NCBI GenBank assembly: GCA_964519615.1
Contig: CAZFIM010000009.1
Span: 1 to 54,434 of the forward strand
Length of the DNA: 54,434 bases
From: CAZFIM01 sp964519615
GTDB taxonomy: Bacteria; Chloroflexota; Dehalococcoidia; GIF9; UBA5629
Reading direction: 5' to 3'
The position numbers were made by a program, and so were the translations under genes. Of the stretch, positions 1 through 7,975 are shown one piece after another (the stretch's first letter is position 1; each line of letters begins with the position of its first letter). The notes under the pieces are model-generated. The model was given only the letters and a program-made list of their open reading frames with translations. It was not told the DNA's origin and did not search any database.

Positions 1-1158
1 TCTAAATACCTCACCGGTGACAGGGATATGGACGGGATTTTGTTCCGCCCCGCAAATTTCTACGAGAAACATAACATTACGCTCATTAAAGCGGCCAAAG
101 TAGAGCATCTTCACGCGGATACGCACACGGCACAACTTTCAACAGGTGGCAATATTCACTGGGAGAAAGTCCTTCTTGCTACCGGAGGAAGGCCGATCGT
201 CCCCAATATCAAGGGCAAAGAGAAAGAAGGCGTATTCCCTTTTCTTACGCTCGATGACGCTAAAACTCTGAGCAAATATGCCCGCAGCGGCAAGCACGCC
301 GTAGTTATCGGCGGCGGCCTTATCGGTTTGAGCGTCTCGGAGGCTTTGCATAAATGCAACCTGAAAGTCACCATAGTCGAAATGAAGGACAGGCTGCTGA
401 ACACCATCCTCGATCCAAAGGCGGCATCGATCGTTCAGGAGGCGCTCGCAGGGTCGGATATTAAAGTTATTACCGAACATGCGGTAACGGAAATATATGG
501 GGATGACAAGGTTCAGGGTGTCTATCTCGATAGCGGCAAACGGATAGCGTGCGATATCGTCATCATGGCCATCGGCGTTGCTCCCCGCGTAGAGCTGGCC
601 AAAGATGCTGGATTGGCCGTTGAGCGCGGCATCGTCGTCGATGACTATATGCAGACCAGCCATGCCGATATCTATGCCTGCGGTGATGCCGCGCAGGTTT
701 ACGATCCAGTATACGGTCAACAGCGAGTCACTCCCATATGGCCCAACGCCCATATCGGAGGAAGAGTGGCGGGCTATAATATGTCCGGCAAAAAAGCAGC
801 CTACCACGGCACTATCGCCATGAATGCCGTCAACTATTTTGGCTTGGCCATTACCACCGCAGGAGTTATCGATCCGCCGGACCCGTCAGCGTGCGAGATA
901 TACAGCAAAGAGACGAAAAGCACATATCGTAAAATAATAGTGCAGAACAATCGCGTTACGGGAATGCTCTTTGTGTCAGATATTAATACATCGGGCATTA
1001 TCTGCAATCTGATTAAAGACAGGATCGACGTGAGCTCTTTCAAGGAAAAACTTATTGAGGACGACTTCGGTCTTATCCATCTGCCCAAAGAAATACGCGA
1101 CCGGCGTCTTACCCGTGCTTATTCGCAGGAACCGTATGAAATTGCGGAGAACAGATAA
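1..1158 (+). CDS. FAD/NAD(P)-dependent oxidoreductase, 5' partial
   Basis: The reading frame is open from the first base, so the N-terminus with the first FAD-binding GxGxxG lies outside the window. What remains shows the NAD(P)H-binding Rossmann motif VVIGGGLIGLSV, followed by the second FAD signature ADIYACGDAAQ and a C-terminal dimerisation-type region. The family is the pyridine nucleotide-disulphide oxidoreductases (rubredoxin reductase, NADH oxidase and NirB N-terminal types). It sits 44 nt upstream of the glutamine amidotransferase part of glutamate synthase and is co-directional with the whole glt cluster. I infer that it is the NAD(P)H-oxidising electron donor for this split synthase, replacing GltD. 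That role is not proven by sequence. Confidence 0.8.
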   Translation, partial: SKYLTGDRDMDGILFRPANFYEKHNITLIKAAKVEHLHADTHTAQLSTGGNIHWEKVLLATGGRPIVPNIKGKEKEGVFPFLTLDDAKTLSKYARSGKHAVVIGGGLIGLSVSEALHKCNLKVTIVEMKDRLLNTILDPKAASIVQEALAGSDIKVITEHAVTEIYGDDKVQGVYLDSGKRIACDIVIMAIGVAPRVELAKDAGLAVERGIVVDDYMQTSHADIYACGDAAQVYDPVYGQQRVTPIWPNAHIGGRVAGYNMSGKKAAYHGTIAMNAVNYFGLAITTAGVIDPPDPSACEIYSKETKSTYRKIIVQNNRVTGMLFVSDINTSGIICNLIKDRIDVSSFKEKLIEDDFGLIHLPKEIRDRRLTRAYSQEPYEIAENR

Positions 1159-1202
1159 ATGATGCAGTATTATTGTATGAACTCTCAAACGGAGCGAGTC
1201 AA

Positions 1203-2360
1203 ATGAGAGAACTGGCAAAGATAAATAATCCATACGCGGACGGTAAGGTGATTGATTCCTGCTCGATCTTCGGGATGATGGATACTTCCGGCAAACGGTT
1301 TTCCGGCAAAGACATAGCTCGTGCTATCGGCAACATGCATGTCCGCGGCAACGGCCTGGGTGGGGGATTTGCCGTATATGGACTGTATCCCGATTATGCG
1401 GACTATTATGCCTTTCATATTATGTACAATTGCCCTGAGGCGAGGGAGGAGACAGAAAGATTTCTTCGCTGTACTGCCACTATTGTGCGTGCCGAGGAAG
1501 TAGATACGCATCCGGTCAGGAGAATTACCAATCCTCCCAAAGTATGGCGCTATTTTCTTGAATTCAACTCGCCTGACACCAGGGATATATCTATTGAAGA
1601 TTATGTGGTAGGCCGTGTTATGGAGATCAACGCTAAAATAGACAATGCGTATGTCTTCTCCAGCGGCAAAAACATGGCGGTATTCAAAGGTGTAGGGTAC
1701 CCTGAGGAAATTGCCGAGTTCTTCGGGATCGAGCACTATGCAGGCTATCTCTGGACTGCACACGGTAGATTCCCAACTAATACGGTTGCGTGGTGGGGCG
1801 GAGCGCACCCTTTCAGTCTTCTTGACTGGACTGTAGTCCACAATGGAGAGATCTCTTCATACGGAATCAACCGCCGTTATCTCGAGCAATACGGTTATCA
1901 ATGCACTATGCAAACGGATACTGAAGTCATTGCCTACGCAGTGGATCTGCTTATGCGTAAGCACAGCCTTCCTATCGAAATAGTTGCCAAGATATTTTCT
2001 GCACCGTTCTGGAACACTATGAAACGTTATTCGGAAGAGGAACAGAAGCTTTATATGACGCTCAGGCAAGTTTATGGAAGCCTGCTTCTAAACGGCCCGT
2101 TTACCGTGATTATCGCCCGTACCGGTGAAATGATAGGGTTAACGGACCGTATCAGATTGCGGCCTCTTACAGCAGGAATCAAGGATTCGATCCTTTTCCT
2201 TTCTTCAGAGGAATCCGCTATAAGGCTTATCAGTCCTGATCTTGATGAGACCTGGATACCCGTGGGAGGTGAACCGATCATGGGGCGGATGGGCACTCCC
2301 CCGACTTCAGCAAAAGCCCACAGAAAAAATAGTAAGAAAACGGGGCTGCAGAAGGTATAA
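1203..2360 (+). CDS. Glutamate synthase, class II glutamine amidotransferase subunit
   Basis: This is the stand-alone glutaminase part of an archaeal-type glutamate synthase. It hydrolyses glutamine and passes ammonia to the FMN subunit. The catalytic Cys of the Ntn-hydrolase fold is in SCSIFGMMD, about residue 20, so a short propeptide must be removed. The glutaminase pocket is visible further on (HGRFPTNT, then HNGEISSYG). I chose ATG 1203 because GGAG at 1191-1194 is 8 nt upstream. An in-frame TTG at 1173 would add ten residues but has no comparable ribosome site. The gene ends 1 nt before hisF. Paired with the FMN subunit at 3153 and the GXGXG subunit at 4661, it makes up the equivalent of one large GltB chain. 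Confidence 0.88.
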   Translation: MRELAKINNPYADGKVIDSCSIFGMMDTSGKRFSGKDIARAIGNMHVRGNGLGGGFAVYGLYPDYADYYAFHIMYNCPEAREETERFLRCTATIVRAEEVDTHPVRRITNPPKVWRYFLEFNSPDTRDISIEDYVVGRVMEINAKIDNAYVFSSGKNMAVFKGVGYPEEIAEFFGIEHYAGYLWTAHGRFPTNTVAWWGGAHPFSLLDWTVVHNGEISSYGINRRYLEQYGYQCTMQTDTEVIAYAVDLLMRKHSLPIEIVAKIFSAPFWNTMKRYSEEEQKLYMTLRQVYGSLLLNGPFTVIIARTGEMIGLTDRIRLRPLTAGIKDSILFLSSEESAIRLISPDLDETWIPVGGEPIMGRMGTPPTSAKAHRKNSKKTGLQKV

Positions 2361-2361
2361 G

Positions 2362-3156
2362 ATGTTAACGAAAAGAATAATACCCTGTTTGGATGTAACC
2401 AACGGCCGTGTTGTCAAGGGCACCAGCTTTCAGGAGCTTCAAGATGCGGGAGATCCGGTTGAACAGGCACGTTTTTACTATCACGAAGGCGCCGACGAAC
2501 TTGTTTTCCTGGACATCGGTGCTACTCCGGAAGCCCGCGATATACTTGTAGATGTTGTCGCAAAAGTCTCCGAGCAGGTATTTATCCCTCTCACGGTAGG
2601 CGGGGGGATGAGGTCTATAGCAGATATGAAGCGGATGCTTAAGGCGGGAGCAGACAAGATCAGTATCAATACCGCGGCTGTCAATGATCCTTCTCTTATC
2701 GCTGAAGGTGCGGTAAAGTTCGGTTCACAATGCATCGTTATCGCCATCGACGCCCAGAAGGTAAAAAATGGCAATAGCGGCAGATTTGAATGGGAAATAT
2801 GCACCCATGGCGGCAGGGTACCTACGGGAATCGATGCAGTGGAATGGGCTAAAAAGGCGGTGAAATACGGCGCCGGAGAAGTATTGTTAACAAGCTGGGA
2901 TGCCGACGGCCATAAAACGGGTTACGACTTACCTTTGACCTGCGCTATTAGCGAGGCTGTTAATGTACCTGTCATTGCCAGCGGCGGAGCCGGCAGCCCT
3001 GATCATTTATATGAGGCACTGACACATGGTAAGGCGGATGCAGTACTGGCTGCTTCCATATTTCACTACCGTCTTTTCTCCATTAAAGAGGTCAAGCAGT
3101 ATCTTCTTGAAAAGGGCGTCCCCGTCAGACTTGAACAACCAGGAGGTGAGGCATGA
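2362..3156 (+). CDS. hisF: Imidazole glycerol phosphate synthase cyclase subunit HisF
   Basis: A (beta/alpha)8 cyclase of 264 residues that uses ammonia and PRFAR to make imidazole glycerol phosphate and AICAR. Family motifs are clear: the start KRIIPCLDV with catalytic Asp11 and gate Arg5, GRVVKG, TVGGGMRS, SINTAAV, the second catalytic Asp in IAIDAQ, and VIASGGAG. The phosphate loop reads SWDADGHKTGYD, where most HisF proteins have DGT, so His replaces a usually conserved Thr. ATG 2362 follows the amidotransferase stop by 1 nt, and the stop overlaps the next ATG (ATGA). No HisH or other his gene is nearby: the gene is embedded in the glutamate synthase operon, between the glutaminase and the FMN subunit. 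The standard histidine role is likely, with a glt-linked paralogue as the alternative. Confidence 0.85.
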   Translation: MLTKRIIPCLDVTNGRVVKGTSFQELQDAGDPVEQARFYYHEGADELVFLDIGATPEARDILVDVVAKVSEQVFIPLTVGGGMRSIADMKRMLKAGADKISINTAAVNDPSLIAEGAVKFGSQCIVIAIDAQKVKNGNSGRFEWEICTHGGRVPTGIDAVEWAKKAVKYGAGEVLLTSWDADGHKTGYDLPLTCAISEAVNVPVIASGGAGSPDHLYEALTHGKADAVLAASIFHYRLFSIKEVKQYLLEKGVPVRLEQPGGEA

Positions 3157-4658
3157 AGACTTTTCTGCCTGCCAGATTTAAAATAGAGAGAGACCCCGAG
3201 CGCTGCATTAAGTGTAAAGTATGCGTTAACCAGTGCAGCTTTGACGCCCACTATTATGACACCGAAGACGATGAGATTAAAAGCAGAGAAGTAAACTGTG
3301 TCGGCTGTCATCGCTGTGTAGTATTCTGTCCGACCAATGCCCTCACAATTAAAAAGACTGAGCTTGACTATAGAGAAAACAGTTACTGGCGTCCCGAGAT
3401 TATCGAAGATATCATCAAACAGGCAGAAACCGGCGGTGTTCTTCTTACCGGAATGGGCAACGATAAAAATTACCGTGTGTACTGGGATCACATCGTGCTC
3501 AATGCCAGTCAGGTTACCAATCCTTCCATTGATCCTTTGCGTGAACCAATGGAACTAACCACGTATCTGGGACGCAAGCCGGAGCGCATCGAACTGGATC
3601 CTATCACGATGAAATTGAAAACTGCTATCCCACCACAGGTCAAACTCGATCTGCCTATTATGTTTTCCGCTATGTCCTATGGTGCAGTGAGCCTGCATGT
3701 ACAGGAATCGCTTGCCAGGGCGGCAACCGAGGCAGGAACATTCTGGAATACCGGGGAAGGCGGTCTGCATCCGAAACTCTATAAATACAAAGATAACACC
3801 ATTGTCCAGGTGGCCTCCGGCAGGTACGGTGTCGATTCACGATACCTTGATGCCGCAAGGGTAGTTGAAATAAAAATAGGACAGGGTGCGAAACCGGGAA
3901 TCGGCGGTCATCTCCCCGGTGAGAAAGTAAGCATTGACGTCTCTATGACAAGGATGATACCTACGGGTACCGACGCTATTTCTCCTGCTCCGCAGCATGA
4001 TATTTATTCCATAGAAGATCTTGCGCAGCTAATCCACGCTCTCAAAGAGGCTACGGATTATGCCAAACCGATTTCCGTCAAGATAGCCGCAGTCCACAAT
4101 GCCGCTGCTATTGCCACGGGAATGGTCCGGGCAGGTGCGGATATTATCGTGCTGGACGGCCTGCGCGGCTCAACCGGCGCTGCACCCAAGGTGATACGCG
4201 ATAATGTGGGCATACCTATAGAGATGGCGCTGGCCTCAGTTGATGATAGGCTGCGTAAGGAAGGCATCCGTAATGAGGCGTCTATCGTTATCGCTGGAGG
4301 AATCAGAAGCAGCAGTGATATAGCAAAAGCCATAGCACTTGGAGCCGATGCAGTTTACATCGGAACGGCGGCTCTTATGTCGCTCGGATGTACCTGCTGT
4401 CAGCAATGCCACACTGGAAAATGTGCATGGGGTATATGCACCAGCAATCCGGCACTCACCAAGCGTATCAACCCTGAGATCGGATACAAGCGTGCATATA
4501 ACCTTCTTCGCGGCTGGAGTCTGGAATTGAAGGATATACTGGGCGGCATGGGTATAAATGCTATCGAGAGCTTACGTGGTAACAGATTACATTTGCGTGG
4601 TGTCGGGCTTACCGATACCGAACTTGAAATTTTGGGTATACGAATGGCAGGTGACTGA
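3153..4658 (+). CDS. gltB: Glutamate synthase, FMN/Fe-S synthase subunit (archaeal type)
   Basis: This subunit makes glutamate from 2-oxoglutarate and ammonia. The N-terminus (about residues 10-70) is a two-cluster ferredoxin with C-x2-C-x2-C-x3-C beginning at Cys18 (CIKCKVCVNQC) and a second set CVGCHRCVVFCP. The FMN-binding TIM barrel follows, with MFSAMSYGAVS, GEGGLHPKLY, GAKPGIGGHLPGEKV and the flavin phosphate site IAGGIRSSSDIAKA. The cysteine-rich stretch CTCCQQCHTGKCAWGICT corresponds to the 3Fe-4S site of glutamate synthases. Length 501 fits the archaeal-type chain. It overlaps hisF by 4 nt and is followed 2 nt later by the GXGXG subunit. The added ferredoxin domain suggests electrons arrive from the upstream flavoprotein or from ferredoxin. 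Confidence 0.92.
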   Translation: MKTFLPARFKIERDPERCIKCKVCVNQCSFDAHYYDTEDDEIKSREVNCVGCHRCVVFCPTNALTIKKTELDYRENSYWRPEIIEDIIKQAETGGVLLTGMGNDKNYRVYWDHIVLNASQVTNPSIDPLREPMELTTYLGRKPERIELDPITMKLKTAIPPQVKLDLPIMFSAMSYGAVSLHVQESLARAATEAGTFWNTGEGGLHPKLYKYKDNTIVQVASGRYGVDSRYLDAARVVEIKIGQGAKPGIGGHLPGEKVSIDVSMTRMIPTGTDAISPAPQHDIYSIEDLAQLIHALKEATDYAKPISVKIAAVHNAAAIATGMVRAGADIIVLDGLRGSTGAAPKVIRDNVGIPIEMALASVDDRLRKEGIRNEASIVIAGGIRSSSDIAKAIALGADAVYIGTAALMSLGCTCCQQCHTGKCAWGICTSNPALTKRINPEIGYKRAYNLLRGWSLELKDILGGMGINAIESLRGNRLHLRGVGLTDTELEILGIRMAGD

Positions 4659-4660
4659 TT

Positions 4661-5434
4661 ATGGTTTGCAGAAATAGAATCGAAAAAAAAGGTAATACGA
4701 TATTCATCGAAGCCGAAGGAACAGAGACCAGAGAGCTTAACACGTTATTGAGAACTGCTATCTCTGACGATGCTGACAGGCTGGTACTAAACAATGTATG
4801 CGGACAGCGTTACATCGGAACAGACCTGGATAAACAGGTAGAAATTGAAATCCATGGTACGCCCGGCAATGATCTGGGTGCCTTTCTCAACGGCCCTAAA
4901 ATTGTAGTAAAAGGCAATGCACAGGATGGGACAGGCAACACTATGAATGACGGGGAAATCATTATCTGCGGTCACGCCGGAGATATAACGGGATTTTCGT
5001 CACGCGGTGGTAAGATATTCATCAGAGATGGAGTGGGCTATCGAACAGGTATCCATATGAAAGAATACCAGGGCAAAATGCCTGTTATTGTGATCGGGGA
5101 AACCGCACAGGACTTCCTGGGGGAATACATGGCAGGCGGTATTCTTATGCTGCTCGGGCTTAATTTGCAAGCAGATGAACCTTTCATCTTGAATTACGGT
5201 GGTACCGGCATGCACGGAGGTACAATTTATCTTAGGGGAGATGTGGAAGAATCGTGTTTAGGTAGAGAAGTAGGTATTGCAGACCTTGAACCAAATGATT
5301 TTAATAACGTGGAACAATACGTCAGGCAATTCGCAGACCATTTCGGCTATGATGCCGGATATATTCTCGATCACAAATTTATTAAACTGTTCCCCCGCTA
5401 TCTACGTCCGTACGGGAGACTGTACGCTTACTAG
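4661..5434 (+). CDS. Glutamate synthase, C-terminal GXGXG (beta-helix) subunit
   Basis: This 257-residue protein corresponds to the C-terminal right-handed beta-helix of GltB, also related to FwdC/FmdC. Its repeating glycine pattern is plain: GTPGNDLGAFL, GNAQDGTGNTMNDGEIII, GHAGDITGFSSRGGKIFI, GVGYRTGIHM. In glutamate synthase this domain is structural and braces the synthase and glutaminase parts. It lies 2 nt after the FMN subunit, so the two are surely co-translated, and it completes the three-part enzyme. The gene for the atypical response regulator follows after 12 nt. Confidence 0.88.
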   Translation: MVCRNRIEKKGNTIFIEAEGTETRELNTLLRTAISDDADRLVLNNVCGQRYIGTDLDKQVEIEIHGTPGNDLGAFLNGPKIVVKGNAQDGTGNTMNDGEIIICGHAGDITGFSSRGGKIFIRDGVGYRTGIHMKEYQGKMPVIVIGETAQDFLGEYMAGGILMLLGLNLQADEPFILNYGGTGMHGGTIYLRGDVEESCLGREVGIADLEPNDFNNVEQYVRQFADHFGYDAGYILDHKFIKLFPRYLRPYGRLYAY

Positions 5435-5446
5435 GAGCACTTAGCG

Positions 5447-6133
5447 TTGAAACGAGCACAGAATATTATAATAATTGCAGACATCGAGAACGCCAGGAAA
5501 TTGCAGTCTGATCTTTCTGCTATGCACCTTTCCTCTACAAAGGCAAGCAGCAGCCTCGATAATATCGGAGATGTCAGCACCGGGGATATCGATATAGTAC
5601 TGGTCGATTTCGACAGTTCATGGACCAGGAACAAGTATGAATACCTTTGGACACAGCTCCATGATTTTAAACAAGCAAACAACATAAAAATAATCACTCT
5701 TATCGATGAAGACGACCTCGTAAACGTTCAAACAGGTATCTTTCCCGATGATTTTATCGTAAAACCCTATAATGCGCTGGAGCTGGGAACCAGAATCAAA
5801 CGATTGCTCACAAATGGCAATTATCCCCCGGGATGCGATGTTATAGCTGCAGGCAATATTGAGATTAATACGGCAAGCTGTGAGGTAACTGTGGGCGGCA
5901 TGCCGCTTGTACTCACTCATAAGGAATACGAATTATTGAGATTTTTAGCCGGCAACAAGGACCGGGTCTTTACCCGGGAGATATTGCTGGAGCAAGTGTG
6001 GGGTTACGATTACTATGGAGGTGACAGAACAGTTGATGTTCATATTAGAAGATTAAGAAGTAAACTCAACGATACCGACGGCTCCTATATCAAAACCGTT
6101 AGAAATATCGGCTATAAATTTAGCGATACATAA
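5447..6133 (+). CDS. Atypical OmpR-family response regulator, GlnR-like
   Basis: A 228-residue regulator. Residues 1-120 are a receiver domain with Asp54 at the phospho-acceptor position and the conserved Lys in FIVKPYN. The acidic pair of strand 1 is incomplete (IIIIADIEN, one Asp), and the usual Thr/Ser of strand 4 is not evident in IITLIDEDD. Residues 130-228 are a standard winged helix (THKEYELLRFLA, REILLEQVWGYDYY, RTVDVHIRRLRSKL, TVRNIGYKF). No histidine kinase gene is near. An incomplete phosphorylation pocket, no kinase and a place among nitrogen genes are the features of actinobacterial GlnR. It starts at TTG 5447, with AGGAG 9 nt upstream overlapping the previous stop. GTAAC repeats upstream of amtB are the likely target. 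GlnR function is inference. Confidence 0.82.
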   Translation: MKRAQNIIIIADIENARKLQSDLSAMHLSSTKASSSLDNIGDVSTGDIDIVLVDFDSSWTRNKYEYLWTQLHDFKQANNIKIITLIDEDDLVNVQTGIFPDDFIVKPYNALELGTRIKRLLTNGNYPPGCDVIAAGNIEINTASCEVTVGGMPLVLTHKEYELLRFLAGNKDRVFTREILLEQVWGYDYYGGDRTVDVHIRRLRSKLNDTDGSYIKTVRNIGYKFSDT

Positions 6134-6197
6134 CCTTTCCCCACCAAACAATTCGATTTAATCCCTTCAAATCTCGCTCACAAGGAGGTCATTACTT

Positions 6198-7787
6198 ATG
6201 TGTGGTATTGCCGGATGTTTTGGGACACAGGACACAGAAACTATCAGCAAAATGCTGGATGCGCTCCCTCATAGAGGACCTGATGATAGAGGTCTTCACA
6301 TTAACCGTGATAGTATATTAGGCCATACACGGCTTTCTATTGTGGACGTAGTGAAAGGACATCAACCCATTCTTACGAACAACGGTAAGACCGGTATTAT
6401 CTGCAACGGCGAAATCTATAATTTTCAACAGCTTAGACAGGATTTAATCAAAGACTATACATTTACAACCGGTTCCGACACAGAGGTGATAATGCATTTG
6501 TATCGTAAAAAAGGTCCGGAGTGTGTTAAAGATCTGGATGGAATGTTTGCCTTTGCAATATTCGACGGTGACAATTTTATGCTTGCCCGAGACCCAATAG
6601 GAATCAAGCCGCTCTATTATGGGTATATCGCTAATAATTTCTACTTCGCCTCCGAACTTGGCGCAATGTCTCTGGCAAAAGTAGATGAGGTGCACGAGTT
6701 CCCTGCAGGTCATTATTACACACCAAAAGAAGGATTCGTACAATATTACAAAATACCGTTCACCGAGAATACCTTTTTAACTGACATAGATGAGACCTGC
6801 AAGATTATACGCAGCGAGTTCATCAATGCCGTAAAAAAACGTTTATTGTCTGACAAGGAAATACATGTAGGCTCTTTCTGCAGCGGCGGACTGGACAGCA
6901 GTCTGGTAGCAGCCATTGCAGCAGAGGAAATCCCCCATCTCCATACTTTCGTCGTCGGTATGCATGACGGCGACGGTGGGGAAAGTGATGATCTTAAGGC
7001 TTCCAGAATTGCAGCTGAACATATCGGCTCCACTCATCACGAGCTTATTTTTACCGAAAGCGATTATTATGAAGCATTGCCCATTGTTATCAAAAAACTT
7101 GAAAGCTATGACCCTTCCCTGGTTCGGTGTGCCGTACCGTGCTATTTTACCTGCAAGCTGGCAGCTGAATATGTCACTGTTGTTCTTACGGGAGAAGGAG
7201 CGGACGAGCTATTTACCGGCTACCATTATATGAAGCACTTTCCCTTTAATCAATTGAATAAGGAGGCCAGACGGTGCATCGGTAATCTGCATAATATTAA
7301 TTTGCAAAGAGCAGACCGGATGGGCATGCTTTTCAGTTTGGAACTGCGCGTGCCTTTTCTGGATACGGCGATGATAGATATTGCAATGAAGATACCTCCC
7401 GAGTTAAAGATCAGAGAAGACGAAATAATCGGAGATAAAATCGAGAAATGGATATTACGTAAAGCATTTGAGGACAGCGGCTATCTCCCCGATGAAATAC
7501 TCTGGCGATATAAAGTTCAGTATACACAAGGAGCAGGGTGCGAAAACCTTGGAGAGAAAATTGCCAATGACCAGATGACCGATGATGAATATGACAGAAT
7601 CGTGTCAGATAATCCTGAGGCCGTTATTAACAGCAAAGAGGCCGCTTGTTACTTCAAGATATTTCGTAAATACCACCCTCAAAACTCCATACTCAGGTCA
7701 ATAGGTATCTGGACGGGTTTCGATTTTAAGGAAGAACGGGAGAAAGTACGGGGCACCGTAGATGGCAATTTGAAACACAGGCACTAG
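6198..7787 (+). CDS. asnB: Asparagine synthase (glutamine-hydrolysing)
   Basis: Converts aspartate, glutamine and ATP to asparagine. The first residues MCGIAGCFG carry the N-terminal nucleophile Cys2 (no propeptide), then PHRGPDDRG, GHTRLSIVD and CNGEIYN complete the glutaminase domain (about residues 1-190). The synthetase domain carries the PP-loop SGGLDSSL and the VLTGEGADELFTGY stretch. The length of 529 is that of the short AsnB class. AAGGAGG lies at the ideal distance from ATG 6198. It is the last gene of the run beginning with the FAD oxidoreductase. The 188 nt after it carry the amtB control region, and no strong terminator is visible there. Confidence 0.93.
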   Translation: MCGIAGCFGTQDTETISKMLDALPHRGPDDRGLHINRDSILGHTRLSIVDVVKGHQPILTNNGKTGIICNGEIYNFQQLRQDLIKDYTFTTGSDTEVIMHLYRKKGPECVKDLDGMFAFAIFDGDNFMLARDPIGIKPLYYGYIANNFYFASELGAMSLAKVDEVHEFPAGHYYTPKEGFVQYYKIPFTENTFLTDIDETCKIIRSEFINAVKKRLLSDKEIHVGSFCSGGLDSSLVAAIAAEEIPHLHTFVVGMHDGDGGESDDLKASRIAAEHIGSTHHELIFTESDYYEALPIVIKKLESYDPSLVRCAVPCYFTCKLAAEYVTVVLTGEGADELFTGYHYMKHFPFNQLNKEARRCIGNLHNINLQRADRMGMLFSLELRVPFLDTAMIDIAMKIPPELKIREDEIIGDKIEKWILRKAFEDSGYLPDEILWRYKVQYTQGAGCENLGEKIANDQMTDDEYDRIVSDNPEAVINSKEAACYFKIFRKYHPQNSILRSIGIWTGFDFKEEREKVRGTVDGNLKHRH

Positions 7788-7890
7788 TGCTCCTTAGGCA
7801 CCATTACAATAACAAAAGAAAATAGTCCGCAGGCCGCCATTCCCAACGTTGCAGATTATTTTTTCACCTAAACTCGAAAATACCATTCTT

Positions 7891-7944
7891 GTAACATGTT
7901 TGTAACATAACTGTAATATATTAGTAACATCTGCATTATATACT
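7891..7944 (+). promoter_or_regulatory. GlnR-like operator and promoter of amtB
   Basis: Four direct repeats GTAAC, GTAAC, GTAAT, GTAAC begin at 7891, 7902, 7913 and 7924, exactly 11 bp apart. A good -10 element TATACT is at 7939-7944, but the -35 position (about 7916-7921) is poor and is covered by the repeats. This is the layout of an activator-dependent OmpR-type promoter. The box and spacing match the gTnAC-N6 half-site described for actinobacterial GlnR. The SD GGAGGT (7965-7970) and ATG 7976 follow. Confidence 0.7.
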
Positions 7945-7975
7945 CGAACCATACACTAATGAACGGAGGTATCTA

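Noticed and set aside
139..807. 222-codon open frame on the - strand
   Set aside because: It lies opposite the conserved FAD/NAD oxidoreductase and has no recognisable domain or ribosome site.
1185..1841. 218-codon open frame on the - strand
   Set aside because: Antisense to the glutamate synthase glutaminase, whose motifs are unambiguous.
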